Positions 1 through 5,797 of a DNA stretch of 8,956 nt are shown here, piece after piece. Within the stretch, counting starts at the first letter, position 1; each line of letters begins with the position of its first letter. The DNA comes from Lachnospiraceae bacterium UBA3732. GTDB lineage: Bacteria > Bacillota > Clostridia > Lachnospirales > Lachnospiraceae. The notes beneath the pieces were generated by a model that had not been told where the DNA came from, made no database searches, and saw nothing but the letters and a program-made list of their open reading frames with translations. Made by a program: the position numbers and the translations under genes. The stretch lies in contig DFHD01000115.1 of the NCBI GenBank assembly GCA_002372545.1, positions 80,604 to 89,559 on the forward strand, given 5' to 3'.

Positions 1-30
1 CGGCTATGTTTAATATGTTTTTATACCTGA

Positions 31-77
31 AAAAACCTGCGGCCGATTGGAGATCATCCAACCGGCCGCAGGTTTTT
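31..77 (-). terminator. Intrinsic terminator of the lipoprotein gene, possibly bidirectional
   Basis: A 10-bp GC-rich stem, CCTGCGGCCG (36-45) with CGGCCGCAGG (63-72), is flanked by A30-A35 on the left and T73-T77 on the right. Inside the loop TTGG (47-50) can also pair with CCAA (58-61). Read on the minus strand it lies 45 bases after the lipoprotein stop codon and ends in a run of U, the classic Rho-independent form. The T-run on the other side means it could also stop plus-strand transcription entering from the left. Confidence 0.9.
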
Positions 78-121
78 CACGGGAAATGCTATGCATAAAT
101 GATCAAATGCATATCTTTTCC

Positions 122-514
122 TTATTTCTTTTTGAATACCATTGTCATGCCATCATCGGAAAGAGTGAGCTTTCCGTCGCTGTATGTGGCATTGATGGTA
201 GTGTTTTCGGCAGTCATGGCAACTTTATCACCATCTACCGTATAGGTTCCTGTTGTTGTTTTGTCATCGCTCTTCAGAGTGAAGGTTTTGTCTGACTTCA
301 TTTCCAGGCTGAACATGGAGTCGATGTTAATCTCCTGACCGGATGCGGCATACAGATCCTTCAGCTGCTGGGCAGTGTAGGTCTGATCGCCCTCTGTTAT
401 GGATTCAAAACTATAAGTGCCTGTTACCTTGTTCTTGCTGCCGCCGCATGCTGTCATGGTGAACATCAGCGCAACGAGCATCACTGCTGCTACGAGTCTC
501 TTTGAAATCTTCAT
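122..514 (-). CDS. Small secreted lipoprotein, lipocalin-like beta-rich, function unknown
   Basis: This 130-residue protein is predicted to be exported and lipid-anchored on the outer face of the membrane. It has a basic start (MKISKR), a hydrophobic stretch at about residues 7-20, and a lipobox ending MTAC with Cys23 as the lipidated residue, followed by GGSKNK. The mature part of about 108 residues is polar and rich in Thr, Asp and Lys. It holds two GTY-type strand motifs, one near residue 32 and GTYTVDGDKVAMT near 89-101. Alternating short strands and turns suggest a small beta-barrel or beta-sandwich like the lipocalin-like lipoproteins common in Clostridia. The start at 514 is chosen because AAGGAG lies 8 bases upstream and the signal peptide begins there. 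An in-frame ATG at 577 falls inside the promoter spacer, so it cannot be used from that promoter. The gene is monocistronic, between its own promoter and terminator. The ligand or role cannot be read from the sequence. Confidence 0.88.
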   Translation of the reverse strand: MKISKRLVAAVMLVALMFTMTACGGSKNKVTGTYSFESITEGDQTYTAQQLKDLYAASGQEINIDSMFSLEMKSDKTFTLKSDDKTTTGTYTVDGDKVAMTAENTTINATYSDGKLTLSDDGMTMVFKKK

Positions 515-556
515 TTTGCATTCTCCTTCTTGATAGAATCTAAAATTGACAAGGTG

Positions 557-585
557 ATTATAAACCATGGTATTCACTATGTCAA
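557..585 (-). promoter_or_regulatory. Sigma-A promoter of the lipoprotein gene
   Basis: On the minus strand a perfect TTGACA (580-585) is followed by a 17-base spacer and a perfect TATAAT (557-562). The predicted transcript starts about 35 bases upstream of the lipoprotein start codon. Both hexamers and the spacing match the vegetative consensus exactly, so strong constitutive transcription is expected unless a repressor intervenes. Confidence 0.92.
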
Positions 586-627
586 GTGAAGCTATGTTGG
601 GTGACGTTGATGCAGGGTTAAAGTATG

Positions 628-704
628 CCGGCGGCGGGTGAGTGTGTTCCGATAACAGATCTGTATGATGATGACAGGTGTTTTATGAACCGGCGGCAGG
701 TAAG
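628..704 (+). repeat. Imperfect direct repeat pair CCGGCGGC(G/A)GGT(G/A)AG
   Basis: The 15-base unit at 628-642 (CCGGCGGCGGGTGAG) recurs at 690-704 (CCGGCGGCAGGTAAG) with 13 of 15 positions identical, 62 bases apart start to start. TATG stands just before each copy (directly or with two extra bases). The repeat lies between two divergent promoters. It could be a regulator site or a relic of a local duplication; the sequence alone cannot decide. Confidence 0.55.
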
Positions 705-734
705 CTTCGCGCGGATGCCGGTCGTTTGCGGGGA

Positions 735-764
735 TATGTGGCTCATTTTGTGATACATATGTGA
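735..764 (+). promoter_or_regulatory. Phased T(A/T)TGTG(A/G) half-sites, candidate response-regulator box
   Basis: Three related heptamers lie on the same strand: TATGTGG (735-741), TTTGTGA (747-753) and TATGTGA (758-764), spaced 12 and 11 bases. The last overlaps the -35 hexamer of the downstream promoter. Direct repeats one helical turn apart are the usual binding arrangement for OmpR/PhoB-family regulators, and the operon downstream encodes such a regulator. Autoregulation is therefore plausible but inferred. Confidence 0.4.
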
Positions 765-789
765 CAAAAGCGGGCAGGTATGGTACAAT
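761..789 (+). promoter_or_regulatory. Promoter of the SAS-A/two-component operon
   Basis: GTGACA (761-766), a 17-base spacer and TACAAT (784-789) give a good sigma-A promoter. TGG directly before the -10 box adds an extended -10 element. Transcription would begin near 796, leaving a leader of about 73 bases before the ATG at 869. Confidence 0.75.
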
Positions 790-868
790 AACGGATAATG
801 CCGGACGATACGTGTACGGACGAAATGCTGCTAACGGAAAAGGATTGAAATAACGGGGATCGCTGCAT

Positions 869-1483
869 ATGGATTCAATCTATGGTGAATACCGGGAAAC
901 AATGGAATATGTGATGCAGGATATGGAGGCTCGGCTGGCCACCATCAACCGGCGGGTTTTCCGGGAAACGGGAGAGCATATATACGAGCATTTTTCCTGC
1001 CGCATCAAGTCAGAGGACAGCATGAGGGAGAAGTGCCGCCGGAAGGGCGTTCCCGAAACACCGGAGAGCGCATTGGCGAAGCTTTCGGATGCCATCGGCA
1101 TCCGCGTCATCTGCTCCTTTGTGGATGATATCTACAAGCTGGTGGAGGAAATAAGATCCTTCGGCGACTGCACGGTGCTCAGAGAAAAGGATTATATCCG
1201 GCATGCCAAGGATAACGGCTACCGGAGCTATCACATGATCCTTGCCGTTCGCGTGCCTTTCCCGGATGTAATGGGCGAGCGGCCCGGCACTTATATGGTG
1301 GAGGTGCAGCTTAGAACCATTGCCATGGATACGTGGGCCAGCCTGGAGCACAGGATGAAATACAAGAAGAATATTCCCAGCCAGCAGCTGCTTGTGTCGG
1401 AGCTGAAAAGGTGTGCGGATGAACTGGCCTCCTGCGATCTCTCCATGCAGACCATCCGGGATCTGATCCAGGCAGGAGAATGA
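869..1483 (+). CDS. Small alarmone synthetase (RelA/SpoT-domain GTP pyrophosphokinase), copy A
   Basis: This is a cytosolic enzyme of 204 residues predicted to transfer pyrophosphate from ATP to GTP or GDP to make (p)ppGpp. It is a stand-alone synthetase domain of RelQ/YjbM type without the hydrolase, TGS and ACT domains of long Rel proteins. The known synthetase motifs are present: R45-I-K47 near the N-terminus, D74 just before GIR (77-79), KDY (107-109), GYRSYH (117-122), and EVQLRT (145-150) followed by WASLEH ending at H161. No key residue appears lost, so activity is likely. The ATG at 869 gives the N-terminal length usual for this family (about 210 residues), although its ribosome binding site (GGGGAT, 855-860) is weak, which may limit translation. 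Only 22 bases separate it from the response regulator gene, so it is probably the first gene of that operon. It shares long identical stretches of its core with copy B at 4519, for example GIRVICSF and RTIAMD. The usual alternative name is GTP pyrophosphokinase family protein. Confidence 0.9.
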   Translation: MDSIYGEYRETMEYVMQDMEARLATINRRVFRETGEHIYEHFSCRIKSEDSMREKCRRKGVPETPESALAKLSDAIGIRVICSFVDDIYKLVEEIRSFGDCTVLREKDYIRHAKDNGYRSYHMILAVRVPFPDVMGERPGTYMVEVQLRTIAMDTWASLEHRMKYKKNIPSQQLLVSELKRCADELASCDLSMQTIRDLIQAGE

Positions 1484-1505
1484 GATATACAGAGGATATA
1501 TTGCG

Positions 1506-2180
1506 ATGAAAATATTACTTGCAGAGGATGAAAAGGATCTGTCCCGCGCATTGGTGGCGGTCATGACCCATAAGGGCTATGAGGTGGATCCGGTATATGA
1601 CGGGCAGGAGGCGGTGGAACATGCGTCCGCCGGAAGCTATGACTGCATGGTTTTTGATATCATGATGCCCCGGAAGGACGGCATTACGGCGCTGAAGGAG
1701 CTGAGAGAGGCAGGCGACACCACGCCGGTTCTGATGCTGACCGCCAAGGCGGAGCTGGATGACAGGGTGGCCGGGCTGGACGCCGGCGCCGATGATTATC
1801 TGGCCAAGCCCTTTGCCATGACAGAGCTTCTGGCGCGGATCCGTTCCCTTCTCCGCCGTGCGGAGGGCTATACGCCGAGAGAAATGAAATTCGCCGGAAT
1901 CACGCTGGATATCCAGCAGCTGGAGCTTCGCGCAGAGAATGCTGTCCGGCTGGGCGGCAAGGAAGCAAAGCTCATGGAAATGTTCATGCGGAATGCAGAG
2001 AAGGAAATCACCACAGAGGAAATCTTTCAGCATGTATGGAAGGATGAGCCGGAGGCGGATCCCGGCATTGTGTGGGTTTACGTATCCTTCCTGAAGAGCA
2101 AGCTGATGTCTATTCAGGGCGGCGTGGAAATTCTGGGAGAACCCGGGGAGAGCTTCCGGCTGGTGAAGGCCGAAGGCTGA
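1506..2180 (+). CDS. OmpR-family two-component response regulator
   Basis: This 224-residue DNA-binding regulator is expected to be phosphorylated by the kinase encoded next to it. The receiver domain (about 1-118) has the acidic pair E7/D8, the phospho-acceptor D51 in VFDIMMPRKDG, the switch Thr79 in LMLTAKAE, and the conserved Lys101 in YLAKPF. A winged-helix output domain spans about 125-222, with the recognition-helix region near VWVYVSFLKSKL (189-200). The wing ends ILGEPGESFRL where many family members have RGVGYRL, a divergent but still recognisable form. AGAGGA (1491-1496) lies 9 bases before the ATG. The gene follows the alarmone synthetase by 22 bases and precedes the kinase by 29, consistent with one transcript. 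Candidate binding repeats lie upstream of the operon at 735-764. Confidence 0.95.
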   Translation: MKILLAEDEKDLSRALVAVMTHKGYEVDPVYDGQEAVEHASAGSYDCMVFDIMMPRKDGITALKELREAGDTTPVLMLTAKAELDDRVAGLDAGADDYLAKPFAMTELLARIRSLLRRAEGYTPREMKFAGITLDIQQLELRAENAVRLGGKEAKLMEMFMRNAEKEITTEEIFQHVWKDEPEADPGIVWVYVSFLKSKLMSIQGGVEILGEPGESFRLVKAEG

Positions 2181-2209
2181 CGAAGGACTTACATGGAAAG
2201 GAGAAGAAC

Positions 2210-3472
2210 ATGATCAAAAAATTGAAGCTCAAATTCATTATGATCGCCGGGATGGCTGTGGTCATTGTTCTGTTTCTTGTCCTGGGTCTGGTGAACGGCA
2301 TCAATTATTATAATAATCTGTATGAAAGTTATCATACGCTGGACGTTATCCTGGATAACGGCGGATTTCTGCCGGCGACTCAGTCAGAGGTCTGGATGCA
2401 TGACATGACCTTTACGGAGGATTCCCAGTACGAGGAGAGGTATTTTGTTGCCATCATGGATGAGGACGGCGAAGTCATGATGATGGACCTGAAGTTCATT
2501 GCATCGCTGGACGAGTCCGAAGCCCTTATGCTGATCAAAAAGCTTTCCGTCAGGAAAAAATATAGGGGCGTGATCCGGATGGACCATAATGTCTTTACCT
2601 ATATGAAAAGAAAGAATGATGATGGTTCGGTAACAGCGGCGGTCCTGAATTTCACGCCAAGAATGATGGCCAGCAATAATCTCCTGCGCTTTTCGCTCTT
2701 TGTCGGTCTGGCCAGTCTGCTTCTTTTCCTTCTGATCATATCCATTGCAGCGCGGAGGGCCATTGAACCGATGGTGAAGAATGTGCAGGCCCAAAAGCAG
2801 TTTATCACCAATGCCAGCCATGAGCTGAAGACGCCTCTGGCTGTGATCTCGGCCAATGTGGAGGTGATCGAGATGATGGAGGGAAAGAATGAGTGGACGG
2901 AGAGTACGCTGAAACAGGTGAAAAGGATGTCCGAGCTGATTTCCCGGCTGGTGGTGCTTTCCCGGCTTCAGGAAAATGAACAGATTGTTCTGACGGATGT
3001 GGATTTTTCTGAGGTGACGGAGGAAGCGGTAAAGGAATATGAAACGGTTATTTCCACAGAAGGAAAAAAGCTGGAAATGAATCTGGAGGAAGGCATCCAT
3101 GTTCTGGCAGACAGAGCCGGCCTTCGGGAACTGGCTTCCATTCTGACGGATAATGCGGCAAAATACTGCGACGCGGGAGGGACGGTAAGCGTAACCCTTG
3201 GGCGAAAGGGAAAAACAGCCTCGCTTGCGGTATCCAATGACTATGCAGATGGCGCCGGCGTGGATTACAGCCGTTTCTTTGAACGCTTTTACCGGGAGGA
3301 TCAGTCCCATAACAGCAAGAAGGGGGGCTTTGGTATAGGCCTTTCCATGGCGGAATCCATGGCGGCAAAGTTCCGGGGAAGGATCAATGTAAGCTGGAAA
3401 GAGGGCATTATTACTTTCCAGATTATCATGCCTTTGGAAAAAATAATCGAAAATAGTGGAAAAAAGTCGTAA
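2210..3472 (+). CDS. Membrane sensor histidine kinase, HisKA/HATPase_c type
   Basis: This 420-residue kinase is the likely partner of the response regulator 29 bases upstream. A membrane segment at about 9-30 and another at about 160-180 enclose an extracellular sensing region of about 130 residues, which resembles no sensor domain I can name. The H-box FITNASHELKTPL carries the phosphorylated His204. The ATPase domain shows the N-box LTDNAAKY (D314, N315), the F-box FFERFYR (356-362) and the G2 box GGFGIGLSM (372-380). The G1 region reads SNDYADGAGVD instead of the common DxGxGI, so it is degenerate, as in some clostridial kinases. The start at 2210 follows AAAGGAG (2197-2203) with ideal spacing. 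The reading frame is open upstream to 2072, but an earlier start would add a charged, non-membrane extension and lacks such a site. No clear terminator follows the stop codon, so some read-through into the next unit is possible. Confidence 0.94.
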   Translation: MIKKLKLKFIMIAGMAVVIVLFLVLGLVNGINYYNNLYESYHTLDVILDNGGFLPATQSEVWMHDMTFTEDSQYEERYFVAIMDEDGEVMMMDLKFIASLDESEALMLIKKLSVRKKYRGVIRMDHNVFTYMKRKNDDGSVTAAVLNFTPRMMASNNLLRFSLFVGLASLLLFLLIISIAARRAIEPMVKNVQAQKQFITNASHELKTPLAVISANVEVIEMMEGKNEWTESTLKQVKRMSELISRLVVLSRLQENEQIVLTDVDFSEVTEEAVKEYETVISTEGKKLEMNLEEGIHVLADRAGLRELASILTDNAAKYCDAGGTVSVTLGRKGKTASLAVSNDYADGAGVDYSRFFERFYREDQSHNSKKGGFGIGLSMAESMAAKFRGRINVSWKEGIITFQIIMPLEKIIENSGKKS

Positions 3473-3477
3473 ATTTT
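3438..3477 (+). other. Phased A-tracts, predicted intrinsically bent DNA
   Basis: Four A/T tracts are centred at about 3440.5 (3438-3443), 3451.5 (3450-3453), 3462.5 (3460-3465) and 3474 (AAATTTT, 3471-3477). The spacing is 11, 11 and 11.5 bases, close to one helical turn, which is the arrangement known to curve DNA. The tracts cover the last codons of the kinase gene and end about 22 bases before the -35 box at 3499. Confidence 0.55.
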
Positions 3478-3498
3478 CTATTTATAAGGGAAAAAGGG

Positions 3499-3528
3499 TT
3501 GCCCGGGAGCAGGAAAAAAAGGTATAAT
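3499..3528 (+). promoter_or_regulatory. Promoter of the AraC-type regulator/SAS-B unit
   Basis: TTGCCC (3499-3504), an 18-base spacer and a perfect TATAAT (3523-3528) form a likely sigma-A promoter. Transcription would start near 3535, some 230 bases before the regulator start codon. Bent DNA just upstream could help the weaker -35 box. Confidence 0.7.
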
Positions 3529-3534
3529 GAAATG

Positions 3535-3766
3535 TACCTTGAAAAGGGATAAAGGGACGAACCCGTAAGAATCCGTCCCTTTACCTTGTGAAGGTTAAAA
3601 GTATTGATGATGTAATAGATTATAGGTTATTCTGAAATAATCCGCTACAAGGATTTTGCAATTTATTACAATTATCTTTCGAGTTTTTGACTGGGAGCTG
3701 ACACTGATCTGTTTTTTGGAACAGTACGGCAGCCCAAATGCCATTTAAGACATGAAGGGAGGCACC
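3535..3766 (+). promoter_or_regulatory. Long structured 5' leader of the AraC-type regulator mRNA
   Basis: The leader opens with TACCTTG (3535-3541), repeated at 3582-3588. Between them is a 10-bp stem, TAAAGGGACG (3550-3559) with CGTCCCTTTA (3574-3583), with a 14-base loop. AAGGT (3591-3595) can pair with ACCTT at either 3536-3540 or 3583-3587, so alternative folds exist. A further hairpin uses TTATT and AATAA near 3630-3640. Near the start codon CTGTT (3709-3713) pairs with AACAG (3720-3724), nested inside GCTG (3697-3700) with CAGC (3730-3733). No T-run follows the first hairpin, so a simple terminator or attenuator is not shown, and I recognise no known riboswitch class. Confidence 0.45.
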
Positions 3767-4522
3767 ATGACACAGATCGAAAGAGAGATAACCCAAGAAG
3801 TATTTCAGGAAAAAGAAAGTGAAGAAAAGCATCCGTCCTATGAAAGGGAAAGGGAGTTTTATCAGCTGATTGCCCAGGGAAGGACGGACCAGGTAAAGAC
3901 GCGCTGGGACAGAGGGCCGAAGGCGTATGCCAAGGTGAGAGGGGTTCTCTCTCCGAATAATCTACGGAATGCCATGTATCATTTTGTTTCCATGACGGCG
4001 ATCGTGACCCGGTTCTGTATTCAGCACGGACTGGATCAGGCGCTGGCCTATAAGATCAGTGATACATATATCCAGCACGCCGACCGGCTGAAAACGCCGG
4101 AGGAGATCCTTTCTCTGCAGAAGGAAATGGTGGTATATTTTTCCGAGTGCATGGCGAAAAACAAGAGTGTAAAGGCGCACTCCAAGCAGATTGCCATTTG
4201 CATTGAATATATCAATGCAAACCTTCACAGCAATCTGACCGTTTCCCACCTTGCGGAAAAGGTCAATCTGAACGAAACCTACCTGTCTAAGCTGTTCAAA
4301 AAGGAGGTAGGGCAGACGGTGAGCGCGTACATCCGTTCCAAAAAGATCACGGAGGCCTGCTGGCTCCTGCAGTTTACCGATAAACCGAGCCATGTGATCG
4401 CGGCCGACCTGTCTTTCTCCTCCCACAGCTACTTTATCAGTACCTTCCGGAGAGTGATGAACATGACGCCGAAGGAGTACCGCAACAAGATCTCACAGAT
4501 ACGGCAGGATAATGAATTATGA
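3767..4522 (+). CDS. AraC-family transcriptional regulator
   Basis: This 251-residue cytosolic DNA-binding protein carries a C-terminal AraC-type double helix-turn-helix. The first HTH lies at about 157-189 (LTVSHLAEKVNLNETYLSKL) and the second at about 205-239, with SFSSHSYFISTFRR and the family-typical ending MTPKEYR (233-239). The N-terminal part (about 25-130) is not the cupin sugar-binding domain of AraC. It is helical, with LRNAMYHFVSMTAIVTRFCI and a later YKISDTYIQHADR, resembling the effector region of some helix-turn-helix regulators of Firmicutes; its ligand is unknown. The first 25 residues are strongly charged. The start at 3767 follows AAGGGAGG (3755-3762) with a short 4-base gap; an in-frame ATG at 3752 would lack a site. 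The stop overlaps the start of the second alarmone synthetase gene as ATGA, which suggests translational coupling. Confidence 0.92.
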   Translation: MTQIEREITQEVFQEKESEEKHPSYEREREFYQLIAQGRTDQVKTRWDRGPKAYAKVRGVLSPNNLRNAMYHFVSMTAIVTRFCIQHGLDQALAYKISDTYIQHADRLKTPEEILSLQKEMVVYFSECMAKNKSVKAHSKQIAICIEYINANLHSNLTVSHLAEKVNLNETYLSKLFKKEVGQTVSAYIRSKKITEACWLLQFTDKPSHVIAADLSFSSHSYFISTFRRVMNMTPKEYRNKISQIRQDNEL

Positions 4523-5160
4523 CAGGTGAGTTAGAACAGATCGCGAAAAACTTTGCCCGTTCCAGAGAGTTTACCGAGCTGATGACCTACTATAACTGCG
4601 CCATCATGGAGATCGAGACCAAACTCCGGGTGCTGGATGCCGAGTTTTCCCTGCAATATGACCGTAATCCCTTTGAGTCCATCGAGACCAGGCTGAAAAA
4701 TCCGGTAAGCATTGTGGAGAAGATGCAGAGCAGGGGACTGGAGCTGACCTGCGCTGCCATGGAACGGCAGATTTTTGATATTGCCGGTATCCGCGTGATC
4801 TGCTCTTTTAAAGAGGATATCTATAAGCTCTCGGATCTTCTGGTGCGGCAGGATGATGTTCTGCTGATCTCCCGGAAGGATTATATTGAGAAGCCGAAGC
4901 CCAATGGTTACCGCAGCCTGCATATGCTGCTGGATATTCCTATTTTTCTGGCGGAGGGCAAGCGGCATATGAAGGTGGAGGTGCAGTTCCGGACCATTGC
5001 GATGGATTTCTGGGCCTCCGTGGATCATAAGCTCCGTTACAAAAAGCATCTGCGGTCTTCGGAGGAGATCATGGAAAAGCTCAGACTGTGCGCCGAGACG
5101 CTGGCGGACATGGATGATGAGATGGAAAATATCCGCCGCTCCATTGATTTTGAGAGTTGA
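4519..5160 (+). CDS. Small alarmone synthetase (RelA/SpoT-domain GTP pyrophosphokinase), copy B
   Basis: This 213-residue stand-alone (p)ppGpp synthetase is a paralogue of the protein at 869-1483. Shared motifs are R58-L-K60, D87 before AGIR (89-92), KDY (120-122), GYRSLH (130-135), EVQFRT (154-159) and WASVDH ending at H170. GYRSLH has Leu where copy A has Tyr, which is also the form I recall for long Rel enzymes, so this is not a sign of inactivity. No hydrolase domain is present, so it can only make alarmone. The N-terminus is about 13 residues longer than copy A, and outside the core the two have diverged considerably, so this is not a recent duplication. AGGA (4506-4509) lies 9 bases upstream and the start overlaps the stop of the AraC-type gene (ATGA). 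Its dose is therefore probably set together with that regulator. Confidence 0.9.
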   Translation: MTGELEQIAKNFARSREFTELMTYYNCAIMEIETKLRVLDAEFSLQYDRNPFESIETRLKNPVSIVEKMQSRGLELTCAAMERQIFDIAGIRVICSFKEDIYKLSDLLVRQDDVLLISRKDYIEKPKPNGYRSLHMLLDIPIFLAEGKRHMKVEVQFRTIAMDFWASVDHKLRYKKHLRSSEEIMEKLRLCAETLADMDDEMENIRRSIDFES

Positions 5161-5185
5161 CAAACAGATAAAACTATTCCATGAT
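5157..5185 (+). promoter_or_regulatory. Candidate promoter for the Nudix/tubulin-like unit
   Basis: A perfect TTGACA (5157-5162) contains the stop codon of SAS-B (TGA, 5158-5160). After 17 bases comes CATGAT (5180-5185), matching four of six -10 positions. Transcription would start about 30 bases before the Nudix start codon. No terminator separates the genes, so read-through from the upstream unit is equally possible. Confidence 0.5.
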
Positions 5186-5224
5186 ATATATGGTAAATTT
5201 TGCGGAAACGGAATGACAGGATAA

Positions 5225-5797
5225 ATGAAGTATAAAGGCATTGTTAAAAAGGAAGCCGGCCGGTTTATCCACAGGTACGATGTGCAGTATCTGACGGAGG
5301 ACGGGCAGGAAAAGAATTATGAGATGATAAGCCGCGACGGCGGGATTGACGGTCTGGAGCGGCTGCATGGGCGCGGCGCGGATGCGGTGGTGCTGATGAT
5401 GCACAGCCCGGACGGGGAAAAGATCCTGATCAACCGGGAATTCCGGATGGCCGTAGGCGGCTGGGTATATAATTTTCCGGCGGGTCTCATTGACCCGGGG
5501 GAAACGCCTGAGGAAGCGGCTGTCCGTGAACTCAGAGAGGAGACAGGACTCAGACTGGTGGAGATCCGGGATCGGATCGGACTGAGTTACAGTGCTGTCG
5601 GTTTTTCCAATGAAATGAATGTATGTGTGGTGGGGGTATGCGACGGAGAAATCCGGAAAAGTGATTCATCCTTCGAGGAGATCGAAGCCGGCTGGTACAC
5701 CCGTGAGGAAGTGAGAAAGCTTCTGAAAACAGAGCGTTTTGCTGCACGTACACAGGCATATTGCTACCTGTGGGCGGGATCGGAGGAGAAGAGATGA
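5225..5797 (+). CDS. Nudix hydrolase, ADP-ribose pyrophosphatase-like
   Basis: This 190-residue cytosolic enzyme should cleave a nucleoside diphosphate linked to another group. A complete Nudix box (GX5EX7REUXEEXGU) spans G87 to L109, reading GLIDPGE, TPEEAAV, RELREETGL; its glutamates E102, E105 and E106 would bind the catalytic metal. The preceding NREFRMAVGGWVYNFPAG (70-87) resembles the region before the box in ADP-ribose pyrophosphatases, which favours ADP-ribose or a nucleotide sugar as substrate, but specificity cannot be fixed by eye. Some Nudix enzymes act on (p)ppGpp, which is worth noting beside two alarmone synthetases. AGGA (5218-5221) lies only 3 bases before the ATG, a tight spacing. 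The stop overlaps the next start codon (ATGA, 5794-5797), so this enzyme and the tubulin-like protein are probably made together. Confidence 0.9.
   Translation: MKYKGIVKKEAGRFIHRYDVQYLTEDGQEKNYEMISRDGGIDGLERLHGRGADAVVLMMHSPDGEKILINREFRMAVGGWVYNFPAGLIDPGETPEEAAVRELREETGLRLVEIRDRIGLSYSAVGFSNEMNVCVVGVCDGEIRKSDSSFEEIEAGWYTREEVRKLLKTERFAARTQAYCYLWAGSEEKR

Larger units (their letters stand above)
515..868. other. Divergent intergenic region
   Basis: This 354-base stretch between the lipoprotein gene and the first alarmone synthetase gene has no supportable coding sequence. It contains the minus-strand lipoprotein promoter (557-585), a 15-base imperfect direct repeat (628-642 and 690-704), phased TGTG(A/G) half-sites (735-764) and the plus-strand promoter (761-789). 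The plus-strand leader from about 796 to 868 shows no obvious hairpin or riboswitch motif. Confidence 0.8.

Noticed and set aside
515..577. Longer lipoprotein starting at 577
   Set aside because: That codon lies between the -35 and -10 boxes of the only visible promoter, and the extension would mask the signal peptide.
2384..3310. Antisense open frame opposite the histidine kinase
   Set aside because: The translation is low-complexity, rich in His, Arg and Gln, with no domain. The sense strand encodes a complete kinase.
3535..3600. Known riboswitch or terminator-type attenuator in the AraC-type gene leader
   Set aside because: No conserved core of a class I know could be matched, and no U-run follows the main hairpin, so only a structured leader is claimed.
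4531..5241. Antisense open frame opposite SAS-B
   Set aside because: It is a shadow of the synthetase gene, with no start signals and no recognisable product.
5761..5793. Upstream TTG start for the tubulin-like protein
   Set aside because: It lies deep inside the Nudix gene without a ribosome binding site. The ATG at 5794 has GGAGGAG at 5-base spacing and an ATGA overlap.
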